Positions 1 to 11,850 of a stretch of DNA of 64,000 nucleotides are shown piece by piece. Source of the DNA: an alpha proteobacterium SCGC AAA028-C07 (lineage in GTDB: Bacteria > Pseudomonadota > Alphaproteobacteria > Pelagibacterales > Pelagibacteraceae). Both the position numbers and the translations under genes were made by a program. How positions within the stretch are numbered: position 1 is the first letter of the stretch; each line of letters opens with the position of its first letter. The DNA is taken from assembly GCA_000419465.1 (NCBI GenBank), contig ATTB01000004.1:1-64000 (forward strand), written 5' to 3'. The notes beneath the pieces were generated by a model. That model searched no databases. It was not told the DNA's origin and saw only the letters and a program-made list of their open reading frames with translations.

Positions 1-1
1 A

Positions 2-574
2 AAGGGATTGCTATTACCTCCTGGACTTTCTTTTAATGCTGTAAGTCAAAAAGCTTTAGAGGCTCATAAAAAATGTACGATGCAAAAATCATATTGGGAT
101 TGGAAGCCTATACTTGCAAGTAATAAAGATGGAGCATTTCCATACACTCCACCTACAAATATGTTTTTTGGTCTAGATGAAGCAATCGATATGTTAAATG
201 AAGAGGGATTAGAAAATGTTTTTAAACGTCATGCAAGATTAGCAGAGGCTACAAGAGTGGCTGTTAAAGCTTGGGGCCTTGAAATTTTAGCTAAAAATCC
301 GGATGAATATTCAAACACTATTACTGCAGTTTTACTTCCGCAGGGACATGATTCAGACAATCTTCGAAAAATTATTTATGATGAATATAATATGTCTTTG
401 GGAATGGGCTTAAATAAAGTGAAGGGGAAAGTATTTAGAATAGGTCACCTTGGAGATTTTAATGAGCTGATGTTGTCTGGAACTTTAGCTGGCGTTGAAC
501 TTGGGCTTAGAAAAGCAAAAATTCCACACAAACCAGGTGGACTAATGGCTGCTATAGATTATCTCGCAAAATAA
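2..574 (+). CDS. Alanine/serine-glyoxylate aminotransferase family, C-terminal part (5' end outside window)
   Basis: Reading frame open to window start (KGLLLPPGLSFNAVS...); class V aminotransferase C-terminal features (LPPGL, LGxGLNKVKGKVFRIGHLGD). Confidence 0.8.
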   Translation, partial: KGLLLPPGLSFNAVSQKALEAHKKCTMQKSYWDWKPILASNKDGAFPYTPPTNMFFGLDEAIDMLNEEGLENVFKRHARLAEATRVAVKAWGLEILAKNPDEYSNTITAVLLPQGHDSDNLRKIIYDEYNMSLGMGLNKVKGKVFRIGHLGDFNELMLSGTLAGVELGLRKAKIPHKPGGLMAAIDYLAK

Positions 575-614
575 CCTTCGATCAGCCAACCTTAAATTTA
601 ATTGTTAGCAGCTA

Positions 615-1181
615 CTATTTATTAACTAAAAATTTAATTACTTCATTAACATTTTCATCTGGTGGAAAAACTGGATAAAAATATTTTAAGATTTTATTAT
701 CACTTAATATCAAAGTAATTCTTTTTACTAATTTTAAATCTTTTACTTGAAAAATAGGTAATTTTAATTGATTAGCAAATTCAAGCTTTTCATCAGATAA
801 AACTTCATAAGGCAGATTTAACCTTTTCGCCATTTCTTTTTGATACTCACTCGTTTGTGACGATAGCCCAAAAATATTATTAACGTTTAACTTTTTAAGT
901 GCATTAAAATTATCTCTAAAAGAACATGATTGAGGCGTGCATCCTCTCGCACCTGGTATGTTATCCCAATTGTCAGGTAGGGGTTTATCAGGTTGACCGG
1001 TCATTGGATAAATATAAATAATTGTTAAACCCTTTATCTCAGATAAATCTACTAATGTGTCAGCAGTGGATTTAAGTTTGATTAGTTTAATAATATAATT
1101 ATTTAAATGATTTAAGTTTTCCTCCCCCTTTGGTGCTGGAATTTTAGACCAATCGATATTTGTTAAACTTTTTTGGTTCAA
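615..1181 (-). CDS. Peroxiredoxin (AhpC/TSA, Bcp-like)
   Basis: 188 aa; YPMTGQPDKPLPDNWDNIPGARGCTPQSCSFRD peroxidatic-Cys region. Confidence 0.8.
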   Translation of the reverse strand: MNQKSLTNIDWSKIPAPKGEENLNHLNNYIIKLIKLKSTADTLVDLSEIKGLTIIYIYPMTGQPDKPLPDNWDNIPGARGCTPQSCSFRDNFNALKKLNVNNIFGLSSQTSEYQKEMAKRLNLPYEVLSDEKLEFANQLKLPIFQVKDLKLVKRITLILSDNKILKYFYPVFPPDENVNEVIKFLVNK

Positions 1182-1186
1182 GCGTT

Positions 1187-1543
1187 TTACCGATTTAAAT
1201 ATTTACTCTTTAAATATAAAGGAAGCGCCACAATTTCATAAGCAATATAAAAAATTGGGTATACAATAGGATTTCTCAATATTTTTGCAAGAATTCTTAA
1301 ATAATTTATTTCTTCCCAAATAATAAGAAAAGCTTTTGCACCCACAACCAAATGTCCATGTACTGAAGCATGCATTCGTCTCATTAACTGATCTTTGGTT
1401 TTTTTTGTCTCGATATAAGCTTTAATGTTGTCATTGATATCCACCCACTCAAAAAGGGGGTTTTTAATTTTTTTTTTATAATAATTAATTTCGCAGTTAC
1501 AAATAGAGCAAGATTGGTTGTAATAAATTTTAATAATTTGCAT
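1187..1543 (-). CDS. DUF393 / DCC-family thiol-disulfide oxidoreductase
   Basis: YNQSCSICNCEINYYKK near N-terminus, typical DUF393 motif; adjacent to the peroxiredoxin. Confidence 0.75.
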   Translation of the reverse strand: MQIIKIYYNQSCSICNCEINYYKKKIKNPLFEWVDINDNIKAYIETKKTKDQLMRRMHASVHGHLVVGAKAFLIIWEEINYLRILAKILRNPIVYPIFYIAYEIVALPLYLKSKYLNR

Positions 1544-1633
1544 AAATAGGATTTTATCTGCGTCATTTTATAACAAACGGACTAAACCTAAAGTAGAAAT
1601 AAACATATTGTTTACTTAACTTTCTAACTTTAA

Positions 1634-3835
<2,202 letters not shown>

Positions 3836-3940
3836 AATTTTAATTACTCCTTTATTAGCCCATTTTAGATTTGCTAGAAATTTATAGCATTTATAAAAAT
3901 TATATTTTAGAAGATTTAAAGACAAAACAGCCATGAAAGG

Positions 3941-4144
3941 ATGGAACAAATGTTAAGATCTATGGAAAAAATATGGGCCAGAGCTACTGGTCATTTAATG
4001 GGCAGCACGGATAGTGATAAACCAGATGTACCTATTTTAACTTTACGAGAAGCACGTATTGCTTTGTACCTTAAAACATTTTGGACTGTGATTCATGTGA
4101 TCACCTGTGTGTTTATTATCGCAAATGTGATTAGGCATTGGTAG
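3941..4144 (+). CDS. Small membrane protein, uncharacterised
   Basis: 67 aa ORF with C-terminal hydrophobic segment. Confidence 0.5.
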   Translation: MEQMLRSMEKIWARATGHLMGSTDSDKPDVPILTLREARIALYLKTFWTVIHVITCVFIIANVIRHW

Positions 4145-4176
4145 ATAAAATTTAATAACTTAACTTTGGAGAAATC

Positions 4177-4401
4177 ATGAACTTTATAAAAAAATATCTA
4201 AAATGGGTGAGCACAGCCTTTGTATTAAGTGGGATATTTCTAACTAATTTAAACATCTATCCACTTAATATATTTTTACATGGTATGGGCGCAGCAGGTT
4301 GGACGTTTGCTGGATATGTAAACAAGGATAGAGCATTAATGGTAAATTTTGGAATACAAATTCCACTGTTTGCTTTAGGTTATGCAAAACTATTTTTTTA
4401 A
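4177..4401 (+). CDS. Small membrane protein (possibly DUF6552-like)
   Basis: 74 aa, two or three hydrophobic segments, upstream ggag. Confidence 0.5.
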   Translation: MNFIKKYLKWVSTAFVLSGIFLTNLNIYPLNIFLHGMGAAGWTFAGYVNKDRALMVNFGIQIPLFALGYAKLFF

Positions 4402-4520
4402 TGATTAAAAAAGATTTATTTAAAATAATTGATTATATTATCAAAAGACCTAAGACGGTTGTGATTGTATTAGTGCTAATTGCACTGTCACCCTTATTTA
4501 TAAATTTAATAAAGTTTTAA
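4401..4520 (+). CDS. Candidate 39-aa single-TM microprotein
   Basis: MIKKDLFKIIDYIIKRPKTVVIVLVLIALSPLFINLIKF*; its ATG overlaps the preceding stop (taATG). Not in the supplied ORF track. Confidence 0.4.
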   Translation: MIKKDLFKIIDYIIKRPKTVVIVLVLIALSPLFINLIKF

Positions 4521-4522
4521 TT

Positions 4523-4927
4523 TTATAGTTCGTCTTTATCAAGTTTGATGCCAAGAAATTTAGATCTTCTAAATTTCAAAATCACAATTGCTATAGCAAG
4601 AAGTAAGATTGCCCCTGCTTCATAAACAAGAGTGGATGGATCAATATCTTTTTTTTGTAATATAATTAACCTCGATAAAGCAGTGATTGAAATAAATAGG
4701 GGGTAAGTTAGACGAATTGTTTGCGTTCGCCAATAACTCGTCACCATTCCAATCACTTCTAAATAAATAAATAGTAATAATAAATCTGGCAGATTCACAT
4801 CGCGAATCTCAACCATGTGTTTAATTTCAAGAACGAAGGCAATGGACGTTGCAATCAAGATAGTCGATGCAAATACTAGCTGTAATTTTCTAAAAAAACT
4901 GACCATAAGATTACTTACCACTATCAT
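4523..4927 (-). CDS. PsiE-like phosphate-starvation-inducible membrane protein
   Basis: 134 aa with LLLLFIYLEVIGMVTSYWRTQTIRLTYPLFISITALSRLIIL, PsiE-family pattern. Confidence 0.7.
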   Translation of the reverse strand: MIVVSNLMVSFFRKLQLVFASTILIATSIAFVLEIKHMVEIRDVNLPDLLLLFIYLEVIGMVTSYWRTQTIRLTYPLFISITALSRLIILQKKDIDPSTLVYEAGAILLLAIAIVILKFRRSKFLGIKLDKDEL

Positions 4928-4976
4928 TATTTAAGGTCTTTCAAAAACAAATAGATGATAGTAAATATTAAAAATA

Positions 4977-5114
4977 ATGACTCCGCTTATTACTATTATC
5001 TTATTAGTCTTTTCCATTGGTTTTCTAATGGCCATTGGTCTTGAAAAGCTTTGGTTAGTTATTGGTTTTTTTGTAACTCTTAGCGCTTATTTACATTTTT
5101 TCGGTGGAATTTAA
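4977..5114 (+). CDS. Candidate 45-aa membrane microprotein
   Basis: MTPLITIILLVFSIGFLMAIGLEKLWLVIGFFVTLSAYLHFFGGI*; overlaps the GTG start of the next ORF. Confidence 0.4.
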   Translation: MTPLITIILLVFSIGFLMAIGLEKLWLVIGFFVTLSAYLHFFGGI

Positions 5115-5346
5115 ATTTACAAAACCCAACGCCAAGGAAAATTTTAAAAAAATTACGCCAAGAAAAATTTTGGCTTTGTGGTTAGTAGTATCATTAGTAT
5201 TAACCATTCTAGCGCCTAAGATATTTGATCTTAAAGACTATAAGACTGATCAAATATTATTTACCGTACTTATTGTTAACTTCATCCTTATGCTACTAAT
5301 TGTTTATCTAGCAAAAACCTTAAAAGGCTCTGGTAAGATTAAATAA
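5104..5346 (+). CDS. Small membrane protein, uncharacterised
   Basis: 80 aa, GTG start overlapping the previous small ORF, two hydrophobic segments. Confidence 0.45.
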   Translation: MEFKFTKPNAKENFKKITPRKILALWLVVSLVLTILAPKIFDLKDYKTDQILFTVLIVNFILMLLIVYLAKTLKGSGKIK

Positions 5347-5350
5347 TAAA

Positions 5351-5803
5351 TTATCTAATTTTTACCGAGGTTCCTTTAAGCCATTCAGACTTTTGATTTT
5401 TGTAATATTCTTTTTTCCAAATAGGTGCTCTAATTTTTATTTGTTCAATAAGATATCTAGATAATTGGTAGGCTTCAGATCTGTGCTTACAAGACACCGC
5501 AATTATAATAGAAGGCTTGCCTAAGGTTACATATCCTTTAGCATGCTCAATAAATACTTTTGCTTTTTTTAACTTAAATTTTTTTATTCCCTCAGTGTAA
5601 ATTTTTTTAAATGTTTTAATCACTAATCTATCGAATGCATCATAGGTAACGCCGGTGACGTTTTTATTATTGTTATTTTTTCTAATGTTTCCTACAAAAA
5701 AAATACTAGCTCCAGCATCAAAATCTTTAATAAATTTTTCTGCTCTTAATAAACTAATTATTTTTTTTGTTTTTTTTGGATCAATAATTGCAGCGTGAAA
5801 CAT
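5351..5803 (-). CDS. moaE: Molybdopterin synthase catalytic subunit MoaE
   Basis: ASIFFVGNIRKNNNNKNVTGVTYDAFD, IEHAKGYVTLGKPSIIIAVSCKHRSEAY, APIWKKEYY motifs. Confidence 0.9.
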   Translation of the reverse strand: MFHAAIIDPKKTKKIISLLRAEKFIKDFDAGASIFFVGNIRKNNNNKNVTGVTYDAFDRLVIKTFKKIYTEGIKKFKLKKAKVFIEHAKGYVTLGKPSIIIAVSCKHRSEAYQLSRYLIEQIKIRAPIWKKEYYKNQKSEWLKGTSVKIR

Positions 5804-6072
5804 TAACCTCCTCCAATAGGTGGAATAATTGAAATCATTTTGTCTTTATTTAAGACGTAGGAATCATTGACTATTTCATCACGCTCTGAACAAAAAGCGG
5901 ATTTTTTAACAAGATCTTTATAAGCTTTATTACCTGAATATTTTTCTTCTATAATTTCAATTAATTTATTTCTTATATTTTTAACTTTTGCGTTTTTAGT
6001 AAAATTAATTTGCAAAACGGAAGAGCGAAAAATATCCTTACAATTACCAAATAATTTTATTTTGATTTTCAT
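5803..6072 (-). CDS. moaD: Molybdopterin synthase sulfur carrier MoaD
   Basis: Ubiquitin-like small protein ending PPIGGG; overlaps moaE. Confidence 0.85.
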   Translation of the reverse strand: MKIKIKLFGNCKDIFRSSVLQINFTKNAKVKNIRNKLIEIIEEKYSGNKAYKDLVKKSAFCSERDEIVNDSYVLNKDKMISIIPPIGGG

Positions 6073-6099
6073 TCTTATAACAACTTCACTTAAGTCTTA

Positions 6100-6645
6100 T
6101 TAAAATAAATCCTGTAAAAATTCTGGCAAGCCATTAGGATTTACCCAGGTTCCTGATTTTCCACCCTGTTTAATTAATAAACGAATTCCATCAATTTTAA
6201 GATCGGGATTAACAATTTTACACAAATCGTAAATTGTAACTAACGCTGCATTAACACCCATTATTGCTTCCATCTCAACGCCAGTTTTTGCAAATGCAGC
6301 CACAACACAATAAGCATCCAATGAATAATCGTCAGCGTTTTGAATAATTTTCGTCGAACTGTAGTCAACGCTCAGCGGATGACAAAGAGGAATAATTTCA
6401 CTAGTTTTTTTTACCCCAAGGAGAGAAGCAACTTCCGCTAAAGAGATCGGATCTCCTTTTGGCATTTGTTTGTTTTGAATTAATTTAAAAGTTTTTTCAC
6501 CAACATAAATTTTACCCATGGCCAAAGCTTTTCGGTGTGTATTTTGTTTTTGCGACACATCCACCATATGGAAATTATTACTTGTAAAAATTTCCATCGC
6601 CCAATCTTTTAAAATACTTGTGTCTATAACTTTAAGATTTTTCAT
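6100..6645 (-). CDS. moaC: Cyclic pyranopterin monophosphate synthase MoaC
   Basis: MVDVSQKQNTHRKALAMGKI; IPLCHPLSVDYS; KTGVEMEAIMGVNAALVTIYDLCK. Confidence 0.93.
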   Translation of the reverse strand: MKNLKVIDTSILKDWAMEIFTSNNFHMVDVSQKQNTHRKALAMGKIYVGEKTFKLIQNKQMPKGDPISLAEVASLLGVKKTSEIIPLCHPLSVDYSSTKIIQNADDYSLDAYCVVAAFAKTGVEMEAIMGVNAALVTIYDLCKIVNPDLKIDGIRLLIKQGGKSGTWVNPNGLPEFLQDLF

Positions 6646-7634
6646 TATCCTCCAATAGATGCTAGATGCGGAGTAATTCCGGTGTTGCCCAATTCTAAAT
6701 AATGAGACTCTTTTTTGAAATTTAATTGAGCGTTAATCAAATCTTTAAGTTGAGGAATTTGCTCATCATTTTGCAATAGTGCTCTAAGTGATATCCCTGT
6801 ATCTCCAAACAAACACAATCTTAGATCTCCTTGCGCGGTAATTCTTAAACGATTACAGCTTTTACAAAAATCTTTCGAATATGGAGCTATAATGCCAAAT
6901 TTTCCTTTAAAATCTTTATGGATATAATTTTTAGAGGGCCCGGAATCAAAACCTGCGGTTTGATGAACCCATTCTTTTTTTAATAAATAATCTCTAAATA
7001 CATTTGCAGAGACATGGTATTTTTTAAAATAATCTAAATTATCTCCCGTTTGCATTAATTCAATATAACGAAAGTCTACATAGTTGATTTTTACAAATTG
7101 TTCCCACTTGTTAAAATCTTCCTCACTATCATTTACTCCTTTAAGCAAAACTGCATTAATTTTTATTTTTTTAAAATTATTTTCTTGTAAAAGCTTAAGA
7201 CCAGCTAAAATATCTTCAAGCTTGTCCATCCCGGTGATAAACTTAAATTTTTCTCTATCTAGACTATCAATACTAATATTAATTCCATCAATTTTTTCTT
7301 CCATTAAAGGTTTTGCAATTTGTTTTAAATTGTAACCATTTGTCGTCATTACTACTTTTTTAATTCCGGGAAGAGATTTTAAATTTTTAACTATATCTAT
7401 AAAGTCTTTTCGAACGGTAGGCTCACCACCTGTTAATCTAATTTTACAAACACCAAGCTCCGATAAGGCAATTCCAATTCTTCTAATTTCATCTATTGTT
7501 AAAAAAGTTTTTTTATTGTCTGGCTTTTTGTAACCATCAGGCAAACAGTAACCACATTTAAAATTACAAACGTCAGTAATTGAAATTCTAAAATAAGGAA
7601 AAGTTCTACCAAAATTATCTTTTAAATGAACCAT
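6645..7634 (-). CDS. moaA: GTP 3',8-cyclase MoaA (radical SAM)
   Basis: ISITDVCNFKCGYCLP; LTGGEPTVRKDF; C-terminal CKSCNRLRITAQGDLRLCLFG; ends GG. Confidence 0.95.
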   Translation of the reverse strand: MVHLKDNFGRTFPYFRISITDVCNFKCGYCLPDGYKKPDNKKTFLTIDEIRRIGIALSELGVCKIRLTGGEPTVRKDFIDIVKNLKSLPGIKKVVMTTNGYNLKQIAKPLMEEKIDGINISIDSLDREKFKFITGMDKLEDILAGLKLLQENNFKKIKINAVLLKGVNDSEEDFNKWEQFVKINYVDFRYIELMQTGDNLDYFKKYHVSANVFRDYLLKKEWVHQTAGFDSGPSKNYIHKDFKGKFGIIAPYSKDFCKSCNRLRITAQGDLRLCLFGDTGISLRALLQNDEQIPQLKDLINAQLNFKKESHYLELGNTGITPHLASIGG

Positions 7635-7761
7635 TTACTAGAGATTACAATCTATAATAACAAGATAGTCAAAAGGTTTTTTATTCAACCAAAAAGTGAA
7701 ACACAATTGTATTAAAAGGCATATATTATTTCTTATTAACTTAGCTTTGAGTCTCTAAATT

Positions 7762-8970
7762 ATGAAAAAAATTACAAACTCCAATAGAAGATCTTTTTTA
7801 ACAAGTTCAGCAGCTATTGCAGGTGTAGCGGCTATTTCATCTATTTCAAATTTTAATATTAATATTGCAAAAGCAGATCATGCTAGTGCAGCTCCTAAAG
7901 GGATCCCAGAATATATTAAATGGAAGAATCGAAATGCATTAATTATTCATACTGAGGGAACAATTGAAACTCATCGGGATATGATTGGAAATGGAATTAT
8001 TACTCCAATTGAAAATGTGTACATTAGAAATAATGTTAATTCCTTAAATGATCAACAAATAGGAAATAGACCTGATTGGAAATTAGAAGTACAGGGAGTT
8101 CAAAAACCAACAACATTCACATTAGCTGAGCTACAAAAAATGCCTCTGAAGATTACACCGATGGTTCTTCAATGCTCAGGAAATGGTCGTAAATTTTTTG
8201 CTCATGGTCCAAGTGGAACTAAGTGGGATACAGGTAGCGCAGCTTGTGTTATTTTTTCAGGAGTTTCAGTTAAGTATTTAGCAGAACTTTGCGGAGGACT
8301 TACTGCAGGAGCTAAATTTATAACAGGAACAGGTGCCGATGTACCAAAAGGAATTGATCCTAAAGAAGGGGCTGTTGAAAGATCAGTTCCAATTTCAACT
8401 TATGAAGATTGCTTATTAGCATGGGAAGTTAATGGAGTTCCAATTCAAAATGCACACGGTGGTCCGCTTAGATTGGTTGTGCCTGGATATTATGGAATAA
8501 ATAATATCAAACATGTTAATAAATTAGTCTTTGCAGATAAAGAGTCTGATTTTAAAATGATGTCCACTCGCTACCGAGTTTATAAAATTGGCAATAAAGC
8601 AACTGCTAATGACGGTACGTGCTGGGAGATGAACGTAAAAAGTTGGATTACTACACCACTTACTACAGCAAAAACTGGCAAAGTTGTGTTTACAGGCGTT
8701 GCATTTAGCAATGGTACTCCTTTAAAAGGAGTAGCTTTATCTTTTGATGAAGGAAAAAATTGGAAGGCTGCAAAATTTGTAGGCCCTAATCTTGGAAAGT
8801 TTGCTTGGAGACAATTTCAATTTGAGGCAAATTTAGAAAAAGGCAACTACACAGTTGCATCTCGAGCAACTGATGAAAAAGGATCACAACCTAAGTTAAG
8901 ATTTGAAAACAATGAAGGTTATTCTCATAATGGTTGGTTGGATCATAGTGTTAAAATTACAGTTGCATAA
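7762..8970 (+). CDS. sorA: Sulfite oxidase-family molybdoenzyme (SorA-like sulfite dehydrogenase)
   Basis: Tat-like leader NRRSFLTSSAAIAG; PMVLQCSGNGR, GGPLRLVVPGYYG and Mo-co dimerisation domain. Confidence 0.88.
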   Translation: MKKITNSNRRSFLTSSAAIAGVAAISSISNFNINIAKADHASAAPKGIPEYIKWKNRNALIIHTEGTIETHRDMIGNGIITPIENVYIRNNVNSLNDQQIGNRPDWKLEVQGVQKPTTFTLAELQKMPLKITPMVLQCSGNGRKFFAHGPSGTKWDTGSAACVIFSGVSVKYLAELCGGLTAGAKFITGTGADVPKGIDPKEGAVERSVPISTYEDCLLAWEVNGVPIQNAHGGPLRLVVPGYYGINNIKHVNKLVFADKESDFKMMSTRYRVYKIGNKATANDGTCWEMNVKSWITTPLTTAKTGKVVFTGVAFSNGTPLKGVALSFDEGKNWKAAKFVGPNLGKFAWRQFQFEANLEKGNYTVASRATDEKGSQPKLRFENNEGYSHNGWLDHSVKITVA

Positions 8971-9304
8971 TTTTTTAACTAAATTTAAGAAAATTTTTTT
9001 TAATTTTCTTCTAATATATTTTTTTTTGCAATTAAGTGTAAAGGCCAACCAAGACAAAATGATCTTAGGCCTTAAAATTTTTAATGAAAATGGAAACTGT
9101 GCAAGTTGTCATCAATTGGCTAAAGCAAAATCTGTAGGCGATATAGGTCCTAATTTAGATGATTTAAAACCAACCCAAGCTCAAGTGAAACAAGCTGTAA
9201 CAAATGGAATTGGGATTATGCCTGCATTTGGTAACGATAAAATATTAACACCACAAGAAATTGAGGCTGTGTCTTTTTATGTTGAAAAAGTTGCAGGAAA
9301 CTAA
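8963..9304 (+). CDS. sorB: Small c-type cytochrome, SorB-like
   Basis: NGNCASCHQL haem-c motif, GIMPAFG distal Met; directly follows sorA. The 8963 TTG start is inferred; the track ORF begins at 8903. Confidence 0.75.
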   Translation: MHNFLTKFKKIFFNFLLIYFFLQLSVKANQDKMILGLKIFNENGNCASCHQLAKAKSVGDIGPNLDDLKPTQAQVKQAVTNGIGIMPAFGNDKILTPQEIEAVSFYVEKVAGN

Positions 9305-10041
9305 AAAAATATTTTTAGACCTAAGCGTATTGCTACAAAGAGAACTAAAACTGAAGTTAAAATCGCAAGAATGTGAGATTTTAATATTTTTATATTAAGA
9401 AAATTTCCAAGTTGACCTCCTAAAAGAACTGTTAAAAATAAGTAAAGATAAGGCTGCAGTTCTAAAAAATTATCTAATTTTTGTATTTGTCCTAAAAATC
9501 CTGCGATAGAATTTATCAAAATAAATAAAGATGCAGCCACAACAATCTGCTTAGGTTGAGCAGCTTTTAAATTAAATAAAATAGGGGAAAGCAAAATTCC
9601 TCCGCCAATACCCACAATGCCAGATATCAACCCAATGCCAGCGCCGATTAAAATAGCCATAAAGAAAGGAATTTTTTTTATAATTTGTTTTTTTAATTGA
9701 TATTGGTTTGCTTGTAGAAACAGCAAAACACCACTTGTCATTAAGCAAAAAAACAATAAAATTTGAAAAAATTCTTTTGTAATCTGAAATATTCCACCAA
9801 TATAAGCCAAAGGTATGGAGCCTAAAAAATAAGGAGTTAAAAATTTTATATTTAAATTTCCGGCTCTCACATAATTAAAGCAATTTCCGGCTACAACAAT
9901 AATATTACAAATCAATGCTATTATTGGAATGTATAAATACTCAATATCAAAAATAGTTAATAATGCTAAATAAGAAGTTCCCCCACCAAATCCAACGCTT
10001 GCATAAATAGTTGCAATGCTAAAAAAAAGTATAGGTAGCAT
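9301..10041 (-). CDS. TauE/SafE-family sulfite/anion exporter
   Basis: GFGGGTSYLALLTIF and GIGLISGIVGIGGGILLSPILF repeats. Confidence 0.88.
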   Translation of the reverse strand: MLPILFFSIATIYASVGFGGGTSYLALLTIFDIEYLYIPIIALICNIIVVAGNCFNYVRAGNLNIKFLTPYFLGSIPLAYIGGIFQITKEFFQILLFFCLMTSGVLLFLQANQYQLKKQIIKKIPFFMAILIGAGIGLISGIVGIGGGILLSPILFNLKAAQPKQIVVAASLFILINSIAGFLGQIQKLDNFLELQPYLYLFLTVLLGGQLGNFLNIKILKSHILAILTSVLVLFVAIRLGLKIFF

Positions 10042-10075
10042 ATTTTTAATCTATATGTTTTAATATGGTAAATTT

Positions 10076-10600
10076 ATGAAAACCGATAGTACAAAAAAAT
10101 TTATACCTGTTAACATTGCTGTATTAACTATCTCTGATACTAGAGACGAATCTACCGATACATCAGGGAATATTTTAGTAAATAAAATTAAAGAATTGGG
10201 CCATGCTGTTGTTAGTAAGAAAATTTTAAGAGATGATAAAGAGCAAATTAAAAAAACAATTCTTGCATGGTGTGATGAGGCAGTTGATATAATTATTAGT
10301 ACGGGCGGCACAGGTTTAACAGGTCGGGATATAACGATCGAAGCTTTAGATGAAATTAAAGACAAAGATATTCCTGGATTTGGAGAAATATTTAGAATGC
10401 TCAGTTATAAAACAATTGGAACTTCAACTATTCAATCACGAGCACAAGGGATTATATGCAAAGGAAAATATATATTTGCTTTACCAGGATCTTCTGGTGC
10501 AGTAACGGATGCATGGGAGGGAATTTTAAAATTCCAATTAGATTCTCGTTTTCAACCATGTAACTTTATTAATATTATCCCGCGTCTTAAAGAGAAGTAA
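10076..10600 (+). CDS. Molybdopterin adenylyltransferase MoaB/Mog family
   Basis: IAVLTISDTRDESTDTSG, STGGTGLTGRDITIEAL, ALPGSSGAV. Confidence 0.92.
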   Translation: MKTDSTKKFIPVNIAVLTISDTRDESTDTSGNILVNKIKELGHAVVSKKILRDDKEQIKKTILAWCDEAVDIIISTGGTGLTGRDITIEALDEIKDKDIPGFGEIFRMLSYKTIGTSTIQSRAQGIICKGKYIFALPGSSGAVTDAWEGILKFQLDSRFQPCNFINIIPRLKEK

Positions 10601-10602
10601 TA

Positions 10603-11850
10603 CTAAATTGTATTTAGGTAGTTAGGGAAAAAACAATCAATTATATCTCCCTTTTTAAATTTCTGCCTTCCTGCTGGAAAAACAGCCCAAATATTAGACT
10701 GCGCAAATGGTTTTATTTTAAATGAATCCTGTCCTTTTAAAGCCTCCAGCTGAAGTGCACCTGAGCTTGAAGTATTTAATTTTGCTTTGACGAAATGCGT
10801 CATGTGTTTCTTTTTAATATAGTTATTTTTTAAAACTGCTTTAATTGGTTTTTCAGGTTCCACTCCTAAAATATTTAGTAGATACGGATTTACAAAAAAT
10901 CTATAACAAGCAGCTGTTGAAATAGGATTGCCTGGAAGCCCAAAGAGCACTTTGTGCTTTCCTCTAATCTTTGCAAATATCACAGGCTTTCCAGGTTTAA
11001 TTTCTACCCCTTTAAAGTAATTTGAAAGTTTAAAAGTTTTAATAATATTTGGAATAAAATCAAATTTACCTGCTGAAATTGCCCCTGAGGTAATAATTAT
11101 ATCTATCTTAGATCTTATCATTTTTTTTATTTGGTTTTTAAAAATCAATGAATGATTATCTCTTAAAATCCCGCCATTAATAAAATTAAATAAGAAATTC
11201 TCATTTAACGATTTGATATAAGGACCATTTGAATTTCTAACTTTCCACGCAGGAATATTTTCACTATTTGAGATTTCATTACCGGTTGAAAAAAATAATA
11301 TGTTTGGTTTTTTTTTAACTTTAATCTTTTTAATTCCTAAGGTTTTTAAAGCTAAAATATGATTTGAGTGAATAACTACACCTTTTTTTATAATAACATC
11401 ATTTTTTTTATAATCAGATCCTAAAAATCTAACGTGTTGATGTTTGTTAACTTTTTTATCAACGATTATGTATTTTGGATTATCTTTATTTGGATAAAAA
11501 ACAATTTGTTCAATTGGAATAATGGTATCAAAGCCTTTTGGGACAATTCCCCCCGTCATAATCTCAACTGTTTCAAATTTTTTAATCATTTTTTTAATAG
11601 GCTTTGTCCCTGCTATCATCGAACCTATAATTTTAAATTTCTGAGGTGATTTTTTATTTAAAAATTTAGTGTCCCTAGAGTTTATTGCAAAGCCATCAAA
11701 GGCGGCATTATTTGCTGCTGGATAATTATGTTTCGAGAAAATATTTAATGACAAAACTCTGTTAAGAGAATTTTCACTATTAATAATTTCATCCCCAATT
11801 TTAATGGGGGCTTTCTTTAAAATCTGTTGTGACCTTAAATAACTAATCAT
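10603..11850 (-). CDS. moeA: Molybdopterin molybdenumtransferase MoeA
   Basis: AAFDGFAINSRD, GAISAGKFDFI, GLPGNPISTAACY. Confidence 0.93.
   Translation of the reverse strand: MISYLRSQQILKKAPIKIGDEIINSENSLNRVLSLNIFSKHNYPAANNAAFDGFAINSRDTKFLNKKSPQKFKIIGSMIAGTKPIKKMIKKFETVEIMTGGIVPKGFDTIIPIEQIVFYPNKDNPKYIIVDKKVNKHQHVRFLGSDYKKNDVIIKKGVVIHSNHILALKTLGIKKIKVKKKPNILFFSTGNEISNSENIPAWKVRNSNGPYIKSLNENFLFNFINGGILRDNHSLIFKNQIKKMIRSKIDIIITSGAISAGKFDFIPNIIKTFKLSNYFKGVEIKPGKPVIFAKIRGKHKVLFGLPGNPISTAACYRFFVNPYLLNILGVEPEKPIKAVLKNNYIKKKHMTHFVKAKLNTSSSGALQLEALKGQDSFKIKPFAQSNIWAVFPAGRQKFKKGDIIDCFFPNYLNTI

Noticed and set aside
1384-1566. 60-aa minus-strand ORF overlapping the DUF393 gene
   Set aside because: Frame-shifted version of the DUF393 coding region; that frame carries the CxxC motif.
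7084-7335. 83-aa plus-strand ORF opposite moaA
   Set aside because: Antisense Leu/Ser/Phe-rich translation typical of AT-rich shadows.
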